The notes beneath the pieces were generated by a model. It saw only the letters and a program-made list of their open reading frames with translations. It had not been told where the DNA came from and did no database searches. Positions 27,797 to 34,865 of a stretch of 34,865 nucleotides of DNA are shown here, in pieces. Each line of letters starts with the position of its first letter. Position 1 is the stretch's first letter. The position numbers and the translations under genes are program-made. Source of the stretch: Candidatus Woesebacteria bacterium GW2011_GWA1_39_21. Lineage in GTDB: Bacteria; Patescibacteriota; Microgenomatia; UBA8517. The DNA lies in assembly GCA_000993685.1 (NCBI GenBank), contig LBWP01000008.1, positions 1 to 34,865 of the forward strand, read 5' to 3'.

Positions 27797-29179
27797 TTAA
27801 ACCCCTGGCGTCGGAGGGTTTGTATCAACAAAATCTGCCGCCGTATTCGTGTCTGTTCCCAAGGGATTTCTCGATAAAGAATGTCCTTCCGCAACATCAG
27901 GAGACGCAGGTGTATAAGCCGTGGTATCAGAACCATAGCTCATCTGGTCAACAACCACAGCCGAATTATTTTTAAGTATTACTCTATCACCACCGTTTGC
28001 GAGTCCGTTTCCAATCTCTACACCAATTTCTATCTTCTCTGCAGAAGATGGTACAGTCCAATGAGACCATGTCGAAGCACTCTTTGAAATTAACGCAAAT
28101 CCATGCGCAACAATAAATTTATTTGAGTGGCTAATCGACGCAGTAGTATTATTATCTGTTAAAGTCCAATCTTTCAAATCTACGTCGCAATCTGATGTGT
28201 TATAAAGCTCTACCCACTCATCAGAATCTGCACCACCATCATTCCCCTTATCAGAAGCCACATCATAATAGACTTCGTTGATCACAATTTTTGGATTTGA
28301 ACAATCCACAGGTCCGACTGTCGGAGTTGGTGTAACTTCAGGTGGTTGGGTGTCGACCGTACTTGCTGCTTGAAAAAAATTTCCAAAGGCCTGTTCCTTA
28401 TCGGAAAGGAACGAAGAAGAAACTGCCGTCATCACCAAAACACCGCCAAAGACTGGGATAAAATACGCTGTTGTCTTCAAAAGGTTTGAAAACAGTTTAC
28501 CGTTACCACCCTTTTTCCCTTCAGAATCCGGTTCGGACATTTTCGGGTAAGAAAGCGAAACCGAATGTAAATCGGTCTTTTTGATCTTTCCCAAAACTTT
28601 CCTGGCTCCCCTTTTACCTTCTCCGAAAATTGTTTTCAGCTCTTCATAAATAAGAATTGTCGCGGGGACAATTACCAATAGTATAAAACCCCACGGCTTT
28701 TTAGCGGCTGACGCAAGGTATCCGAGGTATGGGATTACCAAACGGACCTTGCCGATGATATTTTTATCTGAAATTTTCGTGGTATCAAAGTCCTCATTCG
28801 CATCCCCTTTTGTCATGTAAACGGCATCTGAATTTACCCCGTTGGGAAATTCCTTGTACGCAATTCTATGGGTGATGATTGTTTTTCCGGTTCCTTGAAC
28901 GTCAAAGGAGACAATATCTCCGTTGACGTAAGTTTTTTCGGGAGAAACCACAACGACACTCCCCACCCCGACAGTAGGTTGCATTGAACCCGACTGTACA
29001 AGATACAGTTTGGGAAGGTTTATCCCGATTAAATCGGGATTTGTATTTTTCAAAGCGAGAATATTTTTTTCCTTGCTGTTTAAAAGATAAGCAGCCGTGT
29101 TTTGTCCAAAGACAAAAAGCAAAGCAAGCCACACCGGCACAAAGAATAATAATATTCCTCCGACTAAATATTTCTTCAT
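27797..29179 (-). CDS. SipW/archaeal-type signal peptidase I fused to a lamin-tail (LTD) domain
   Basis: VQSGSMQPTVGVGS (Ser), TIITHRIA (His in place of Lys), GDANEDFD; C-term IVINEVYYDVASDKGNDGGADSDEWVELYNTSDCDVDLKDWTLTD is LTD-like. Confidence 0.85.
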   Translation of the reverse strand: MKKYLVGGILLFFVPVWLALLFVFGQNTAAYLLNSKEKNILALKNTNPDLIGINLPKLYLVQSGSMQPTVGVGSVVVVSPEKTYVNGDIVSFDVQGTGKTIITHRIAYKEFPNGVNSDAVYMTKGDANEDFDTTKISDKNIIGKVRLVIPYLGYLASAAKKPWGFILLVIVPATILIYEELKTIFGEGKRGARKVLGKIKKTDLHSVSLSYPKMSEPDSEGKKGGNGKLFSNLLKTTAYFIPVFGGVLVMTAVSSSFLSDKEQAFGNFFQAASTVDTQPPEVTPTPTVGPVDCSNPKIVINEVYYDVASDKGNDGGADSDEWVELYNTSDCDVDLKDWTLTDNNTTASISHSNKFIVAHGFALISKSASTWSHWTVPSSAEKIEIGVEIGNGLANGGDRVILKNNSAVVVDQMSYGSDTTAYTPASPDVAEGHSLSRNPLGTDTNTAADFVDTNPPTPGV

Positions 29180-29194
29180 ATCCGAAATTATTTA

Positions 29195-29428
29195 TTAATA
29201 CCCTCTTCGAATTCGACCGCTTCGGACGTGATGCCCAATAGCTTTTCCAGCGATATCACTTGCCCTTAAAGCACCGTTAAATCTGGTATCGGTAAAATCA
29301 GTTCTTACTGCAGTGCGAGGTTTTACTGCTTGAGACTCAAATCGTCCTTTGCTATAAATAACCCCTCGAGCCTGCGGTATTTCAGGAGCTTGTGCCCCCA
29401 ATGCAATATGTACTTCATGTAAACTCAT
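29195..29428 (-). CDS. Hypothetical protein
   Basis: 77-aa ORF with a structured leader and GGAGGGG upstream. Confidence 0.45.
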   Translation of the reverse strand: MSLHEVHIALGAQAPEIPQARGVIYSKGRFESQAVKPRTAVRTDFTDTRFNGALRASDIAGKAIGHHVRSGRIRRGY

Positions 29429-29433
29429 AAATA

Positions 29434-29554
29434 ATCACCATCCCCTCCGGTGATGCTCGCTCTCAGGGTTATCTCAATAATGGTTTGAAATATCCCTAAA
29501 AGCCCACCTTTTAGACAGGCCATGTGAGATACGCAAGTTATCTAACATGGCCTG
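29434..29554 (-). ncRNA. Structured intergenic/leader region (three stacked hairpins)
   Basis: CAGGCCATGTgAGATA/TATCTaACATGGCCTG, CTAAAAG/CTTTTAG, ATCACC/GGTGAT. Confidence 0.45.
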
Positions 29555-29619
29555 CCCTCTATTCCTCCAACCTATTTGCAACCTAGGCGGGGCACTTCAG
29601 AATAGAGAAAACAGACTTG

Positions 29620-30975
29620 TTAACCACCGGGTGTGATTGTCGGTGTTACAAAATTACTACACTTAAAGTCAGGATTATTCCTCGCTTGTTCAGCGTAAAA
29701 CTTTATGGTTTCCTTCAAAATATCGCTTTGTGCGTCATTTTGATTGCCCGTTCCATTGCAAGAAAATACTCCGCTTCCGTCCACGCTCAAATCACCGAAA
29801 CACCACTGCAAACCAAGATACCAAGTGGTACTGGCAACAACCGGCGTTCCCGGCGATTCTGCAATCGGAAAGTAATTCAAACTATCAAGCGTTCCTTGTG
29901 CAATCGCTGCTTCACTGGCTAACGGCTCGTATACTCCGTCACCATCGTCTCCCCAAATGAAAACTTCCATATATTTTGAAAGTTCTCCTGGAGGATCAGA
30001 AATATCGCCCTCGGCTGCTTCGGGATCAAGAATTACATTTTCCAAATCTTCCTTCTCGAAAAATGTACACATCCAGGCATTATTGTCATAGACGTGATAG
30101 GAAAGGACATTTCTCCCGTAATCTCCGGGTTTGACATCGTTAAAATTCCAAATGAAATCATTCTCCCCCAAATCCTTAAGTTCCCACAAATTACATTTCA
30201 GATTATCAATTTTCTCTTCACATACAACGTGATTTAGCGTTATGTTATCAAGAAATGTTCCCAGAGAATCTGCTGTTCCCAAATCTGTAAACCTCAATTC
30301 AGTTGAAGGTCCAGTTGCCGATACATCAAGCTCTATATATTGCCAAGCGATCGGTCCACCTCCGCCTGCAACCGGTCCTGTATCATAAACAACAACTCCA
30401 CCCCACTTCACTTCAAGGCGGTTATTAGCTGCTGCCGTATTCGGTCTCGGTGCAAATGCAAATCTTAATTTGTAATTGCCGCCAGCCACAGTTGGAATAT
30501 CTTGATATATCGTTACCGATGCAGGTTCGTTACTTAATCCTCCACTCGGTCCGTCCCAATCAGAATCAAGTTCAACATATTGCTGACCTTCGTAAGCCGA
30601 TCCCAAAACTCCACGATGATATTCAAGGTGTGCCGGATCGGGTCTATTTACAGTATTGTAAGTAGCAGGAATATCTCCTCTCCAATCAACATTCCATCCG
30701 CCAACCGGCGAATCATAAATGTCCCAAAGTTGGGCGGTTGCAACAACGGGTGCTTCAAAACTTATATTTTGGACAAGATTTTCCTGTTCTACACAATCCT
30801 GAAAACAATCTTCCCCGTTATATGAAGCACGCATATGATCAATCTTCAAATCAATCTTTCCAGCTTCAAACGTGTTGCCGACAGATGTTTCCTCATCAGA
30901 AAAGTAAGCCTGAGTTGCAAACACGGCAATTCCGACTATTCCTAAAACTAATAAACTTCTTAATATTCTTTTAAT
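29620..30975 (-). CDS. TasA/camelysin-like secreted surface protein (probable ATT start)
   Basis: (M)KRILRSLLVLGIVGIAVFATQAYFSDEETSVGNTFEAGKIDLKID after AGGAGG at 30985-30990. The ORF-track start (30924) would remove the signal peptide. Confidence 0.82.
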   Translation of the reverse strand: MKRILRSLLVLGIVGIAVFATQAYFSDEETSVGNTFEAGKIDLKIDHMRASYNGEDCFQDCVEQENLVQNISFEAPVVATAQLWDIYDSPVGGWNVDWRGDIPATYNTVNRPDPAHLEYHRGVLGSAYEGQQYVELDSDWDGPSGGLSNEPASVTIYQDIPTVAGGNYKLRFAFAPRPNTAAANNRLEVKWGGVVVYDTGPVAGGGGPIAWQYIELDVSATGPSTELRFTDLGTADSLGTFLDNITLNHVVCEEKIDNLKCNLWELKDLGENDFIWNFNDVKPGDYGRNVLSYHVYDNNAWMCTFFEKEDLENVILDPEAAEGDISDPPGELSKYMEVFIWGDDGDGVYEPLASEAAIAQGTLDSLNYFPIAESPGTPVVASTTWYLGLQWCFGDLSVDGSGVFSCNGTGNQNDAQSDILKETIKFYAEQARNNPDFKCSNFVTPTITPGG

Positions 30976-30993
30976 ATATATTCACCTCCTTCC

Positions 30994-31134
30994 TCCCGCA
31001 CCTTTTGAGTTTAATCAAAAGATAAATCTTTTTTTGGTGCGAGTATTTTAATAACTTAATCTAAATTATTCGCAGTTTATATTTTTACTACCTACAAACT
31101 GCAGTTTAAAAAAGAAACTCAAAGAGGTGCGGGA
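30994..31134 (-). promoter_or_regulatory. Structured 5' leader with long-range inverted repeat
   Basis: TCCCGCACCTTTTGAGTTT (30994-31012) pairs with AAACTCAAAGAGGTGCGGGA (31115-31134). Confidence 0.65.
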
Positions 31135-31182
31135 CTTTCCGCCCCATCTATGATTTCAATTTATTAAGGTTTTTAGGTTTTT

Positions 31183-31221
31183 ATCCCCTCGTGAGATAGT
31201 TCTCACCACCTCACGGGGGAT
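31183..31221. terminator. Hairpin, possible terminator
   Basis: ATCCCCTCGTGAG...CTCACGGGGGAT followed by TATTTTATT. Confidence 0.5.
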
Positions 31222-31288
31222 TATTTTATTCAAATTTCGAAACTAGACCTTTTAACTAATTTCGCTTTTACAACTCCCAATCCCTGAT

Positions 31289-31320
31289 CCCGCGAGATGC
31301 GCTTGCGCTATCTCACCGGG
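31289..31320 (-). terminator. Hairpin downstream of the TasA-like gene
   Basis: CCCGCGAGATGCGCTTGCGCTATCTCACCGGG. Confidence 0.5.
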
Positions 31321-31346
31321 ACCAAGGCGAGAGTTCAAATAAAACA

Positions 31347-32627
31347 TTAAGGAACTTGCGTATCGTTGTAATTGATGTACACATTACCTTCAAAGAACCA
31401 AGTATTAAAGTCTGGTGGCCAGACAGTAACACTTTTAGTGCCAGCATTATAAGCAGAACTTGGAATTAACCAAATCTTTGCTCCAATAGCATAATTGCCA
31501 TCAGGCAAAGTAGGTAAATCCATATTTAATTCCGCGTTTATTACTGGACCAGTGTTGATAGTTCCATCAGCATTGGACAAATGAGTACCAATCAAAGCTC
31601 CCGGATTATTTCCCGGCCATCCATCAGCATAATAGATCAAGCTGTATTGTGTACTAGCGGCCAAACCTTGTCCCACTAATGTGTAATCAAAGGTTGGACC
31701 TGAACTGTTGTAGGTCATATCGACATATTTTTGATCGACGATGACATTCCATGGACCACCTTGTACTTCCTGCTCATTTTCGAGTCGAAGTGTGTTCGGT
31801 GTAAATCCTTCCTGAACCGGACATACAAAATTCTCGTTATGACGAGATTGCTCTACTTTGAAGGAAATATCAGACATATATTTATCAGTCTGTGCCTTAT
31901 TACCGACTGTTGTTGGAATATCCCAAGCAACACCCAAGTAATAATCATTAGAACCAATCAACGGAGCACTAACTGCACCGGTAAATACGTTAGGTAAACC
32001 GGGAGCTGCAAGCGCCCATGTTCGAGGAGTTATTGGTCCATCTCCTTCTGTTAGTAGAAGGTCGCATCCCTGCTGGTAAATATTATCACCAGGTACTGCA
32101 CCAAGACCTGTATTACTACACATATCTGACCAGATCCTAAAATGCATGCTTTGGGCCAATTCACCATCAAAGATGCTGTCAGTATCTTGTGTATCTCCTG
32201 CTTCCAATTCGGGTTCAGTAGATGACATATCATCATTGAGTGTTGGGTTTATAGTCACACAACCCCAAGCATCATTGTTGTAGACATGGAGGGAAATAGT
32301 ATTTTCTCCGTCATCGCCTGGTTTAAGATCTGAATATTCAAAGAACTTCTCAATAGTCAAATCTTTAAGGTTCCAAGTACCACCACAAGGATCATCAAGA
32401 AGATCCGGTCTAGTAGTAGGGGGCTGTTGATCTTCTTGTACCCAATGTCCCTCTACACAAACCAATCCTGCATAGTGAGCTTTGCTATCAACTTGTAAAT
32501 CTATTGCACCAGCTTGGAATGTATTTCCTGTTGATGTCTCTTCATCGGAGAAAAAGGCTTGGGTTGCAACTATTGCAACAACTGCTACAACTCCCAATGA
32601 AAGCGCACTTAATAATAATTTTTTCAT
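31347..32627 (-). CDS. TasA/camelysin-like secreted surface protein
   Basis: MKKLLLSALSLGVVAVVAIVATQAFFSDEETSTGNTFQAGAIDLQVD. Confidence 0.87.
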   Translation of the reverse strand: MKKLLLSALSLGVVAVVAIVATQAFFSDEETSTGNTFQAGAIDLQVDSKAHYAGLVCVEGHWVQEDQQPPTTRPDLLDDPCGGTWNLKDLTIEKFFEYSDLKPGDDGENTISLHVYNNDAWGCVTINPTLNDDMSSTEPELEAGDTQDTDSIFDGELAQSMHFRIWSDMCSNTGLGAVPGDNIYQQGCDLLLTEGDGPITPRTWALAAPGLPNVFTGAVSAPLIGSNDYYLGVAWDIPTTVGNKAQTDKYMSDISFKVEQSRHNENFVCPVQEGFTPNTLRLENEQEVQGGPWNVIVDQKYVDMTYNSSGPTFDYTLVGQGLAASTQYSLIYYADGWPGNNPGALIGTHLSNADGTINTGPVINAELNMDLPTLPDGNYAIGAKIWLIPSSAYNAGTKSVTVWPPDFNTWFFEGNVYINYNDTQVP

Positions 32628-32713
32628 TTAGGGTGGACAGTTATTGGCAATATTTTTTATTACATCCATCTTTTTTTTGTTAGTGTAGTACCGTAGTTGA
32701 TACAAAAAACAGA

Positions 32714-33049
32714 CTAAGGCACCAGTTTAAATCTTTGTCCGACTTCAGGATTTACAGCTACTAAATTATTTTCGTGAGTAATCACTTTCCTATTCATGAA
32801 AGAGACTTCCAATTTATCCCCATCCTCAAAATGCTTTTTCATTCCATCCACAACTTCCTGAAAATTTGTTTCATCAACAGGAGTAATTCCACCTCCTCCA
32901 GACTTAAACTCGTAATCTAAAAAAAAGTTGATTTTTTCATGCTTCATCTTATATGCAACAATACTTTGCCAAGATAATTCCCCAAGTTTTTTTTCTTTCT
33001 TAATACGATCTCTTATTGCTTCAATTACCATAAAATATTTTACAGACAA
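32714..33049 (-). CDS. Hypothetical protein
   Basis: 111-aa ORF with plausible composition. Confidence 0.55.
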   Translation of the reverse strand: MSVKYFMVIEAIRDRIKKEKKLGELSWQSIVAYKMKHEKINFFLDYEFKSGGGGITPVDETNFQEVVDGMKKHFEDGDKLEVSFMNRKVITHENNLVAVNPEVGQRFKLVP

Positions 33050-33067
33050 AAAAGACCAGCAGAAATC

Positions 33068-33328
33068 CTATTTTCTATAATGCTTTCTTTTTTTTGAAAC
33101 TTCAGGAATTAAATCTTTCTGCATTTCGGGAAAGGTATATTGAATTGCCAGTTTCCCTGATTTTAAAGCTTCATCACTTAAAACATGCTCTCCTTTACAA
33201 CCCTTAGCAACAGGAGAGGAAGTGCCATACAGATGGACTTTTGAAATATCAATTTGTACCGTGGGGGAATATATAAATTCTGAAACAACTACACCGACGA
33301 CCTGTCCATTTTTCAATTCAGTACTCAT
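33068..33328 (-). CDS. Hypothetical protein
   Basis: ATG at 33328 (MSTELKNGQVVGVVVSEF) preferred over the 33421 start, because a terminator-like hairpin lies in between. Confidence 0.5.
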   Translation of the reverse strand: MSTELKNGQVVGVVVSEFIYSPTVQIDISKVHLYGTSSPVAKGCKGEHVLSDEALKSGKLAIQYTFPEMQKDLIPEVSKKRKHYRK

Positions 33329-33336
33329 TTTTTTCT

Positions 33337-33366
33337 CAAAAAAAATCCCCGGCTTTAGCTGGGGAT
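33337..33366 (-). terminator. Intrinsic terminator/attenuator just upstream of ATG 33328
   Basis: Minus strand ATCCCCAGCTAAAGCCGGGGATTTTTTTT. Confidence 0.7.
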
Positions 33367-33600
33367 TGTCTTTAATATATAATTCAAATTTGTTATGTTT
33401 TGTAAACGGGGACAGGGGCAATAACTAGAAGTCATGAGCTATATTTTTACAAGTGTATATAGTTTTGTCAATAATTAAATAATATATAATCTTATAGTTT
33501 TATAATTAAGGGTAGTTACTCAAATATGATTATTTACAATCGCTTAGTGGACAGCACTCAAACGTGGCCTAATGAATGATATTTTTGGTATAATTAAGTT

Positions 33601-33972
33601 ATGGCAGATGAAGAAAGCACTAAAGAATCGAATGGTGTATTGGCTTCCGCTTTATTTGGACAAGCATTTGGAAACATGTATCAATATCACCTAGAACAGG
33701 CACAAAGGGACAAAGCGCAAGGCTTATCCGATAAAGCAGCAGATCACGAAAGAAAAGCCCAACTGGCTTTAGCAAATTCCATTCTGCTGTCCCCGGCTCC
33801 TTTATTGTCTGAGGAAGAAAATGTGCAATATCTGAGACTGCTGAATGAAGGGTACAGTGTAAACCCGGACGGCACTTTTAATGAAAAAAAAGTTGGTGAA
33901 AGCAACAAGCAACGCCTTACTGAATTGACAAAAAAAGGTTTTCCCGAATACCAAAAAGAAGCGGGCCGCTGA
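33601..33972 (+). CDS. Hypothetical protein
   Basis: 123-aa ORF; amphipathic helical composition. Confidence 0.55.
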   Translation: MADEESTKESNGVLASALFGQAFGNMYQYHLEQAQRDKAQGLSDKAADHERKAQLALANSILLSPAPLLSEEENVQYLRLLNEGYSVNPDGTFNEKKVGESNKQRLTELTKKGFPEYQKEAGR

Positions 33973-33989
33973 AAATTCCATTAAAATAT

Positions 33990-34264
33990 TAAACTGAAAT
34001 AATATTTCCATTACCGCTTTCCGCGCCCCTGGCTGTTTTCAGAGCTTTAGTGAGCAGTCCATTTTCCATGTCGTATCTGTAGTGACCAACCCAAATATCA
34101 ATTTTTTCCTTCAATAATCTAAAAATAGACTTATCACCTTCGGCTGTTAATATCGATTTGTAAGCTTCGTTTACCAGCTTTGCAAACTTTGCGTCTTTCC
34201 TGGAATTAAGCAGCTTGTCAAAAACAGTGAAAGAGACATCGATTGTTATATTTTCAAAAACCCG
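33990..34264 (-). pseudogene. Open frame without a good start codon
   Basis: Minus-strand translation VFENITIDVSFTVFDKLLNSRKDAKFAKLVNEAYKSILTAEGDKSIFRLLKEKIDIWVGHYRYDMENG...NGNIISV* is open after TAG with no ATG/GTG/TTG near its 5' end. Confidence 0.4.
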
Positions 34265-34284
34265 TTTCTATGTAAGATACAGAT

Positions 34285-34619
34285 ATGGTAAAAGGAAATG
34301 GAGTGGTTACTAAAAAAGATCTCGATGAAGCTTTAATTGGTTTTTCCGAGTCAATATTAAACGGGGTACAACGGATGTTTAACATACACGAAAAACGCTT
34401 TGATGGTGTAGATAAAAGGTTTGAAGGAAAAGAAAAAAATTTGAAGGGATAGATGAAAAATTGGATAAAATCGATCAAAAATTGGATCACCTGGAAGCTG
34501 ACGTGTCAGAAGTTAAAGATGACATTAAAGCAGTTAAAGCCGAGCTTTCAACAACCGTGAGTAAAAAAGAATTCAACCAATTAAAAAATCGAGTCGACCA
34601 ATATCTCGCGACAAGCTGA
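34285..34619 (+). pseudogene. Coiled-coil protein gene frameshifted at a poly-A tract
   Basis: MVKGNGVVTKKDLDEALIGFSESILNGVQRMFNIHEKRFDGVDKRFEGKEKNLKG*; restoring one base at A7 (34433-34439) gives ...KKFEGIDEKLDKIDQKLDHLEADVSEVKDDIKAVKAELSTTVSKKEFNQLKNRVDQYLATS*. Confidence 0.65.
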
Positions 34620-34633
34620 AATCTCCTACACTT

Positions 34634-34865
34634 TTAAAATTCACGCTGATCCAATCCACCCCGGCTCGTTATTCTATCAACCTGATCCATTTTCCAATCG
34701 CGCGCTTTGTATAAATCTTTCAAACAAACACCGTGTTTTTTACATACATACCCGTCTAATATTTTTAATGCACGATTAACCAACTCCGCCGTCTCACCAT
34801 CATCGCCATCTGCGGTCAGACCCATGTATACTATTTTGAATTGTTTTTTTCCAAGTTTCGGAAGC
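34634..34865 (-). CDS. Hypothetical protein (partial, runs off window end)
   Basis: The frame continues upstream of the listed ATG (LPKLGKKQFKIVYMGLTADGDDGETAELVNRAL). Confidence 0.5.
   Translation of the reverse strand, partial: LPKLGKKQFKIVYMGLTADGDDGETAELVNRALKILDGYVCKKHGVCLKDLYKARDWKMDQVDRITSRGGLDQREF

Overview
AT-rich bacterial window, probably a CPR/Patescibacteria genome of Microgenomates type; this lineage call is an inference from gene content, and standard stop usage fits. It contains: a glycosyltransferase pair; a complete F-type ATP synthase operon on the minus strand (atpB-E-F-H-A-G-D-C); more glycosyltransferases; a MacA/LolD/MacB-like ABC export operon; peptide deformylase; a PgeF-like protein; trmD; and a cell-surface locus. 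The surface locus holds a sortase, an LAXTG-like FN3 protein, an RTX-repeat protein with a TasA-like N-terminus, a SipW-type signal peptidase fused to a lamin-tail domain, and two TasA/camelysin-like paralogs. The most unusual region is ~20.57-23.35 kb. There a tyrosine recombinase is divergent from a run of small minus-strand genes (HAD-like, small membrane protein, Nudix). Each gene is enclosed by its own private inverted repeat beginning GTTRRRY or a close variant, and the genes are separated by structured hairpin sites, three of which share conserved arms (CGAAGTTT...AAATT(T)GGGT). This is integron-like architecture, but the recombinase lacks the extra internal segment typical of IntI. The recombinase gene overlaps trmD, and a degenerate copy of the trmD 5' end lies at the far border of the array. 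Other observations: a three-copy REP-like triple-hairpin element, a probable AUU start codon with a long structured leader, a sortase remnant, and two frameshifted genes.
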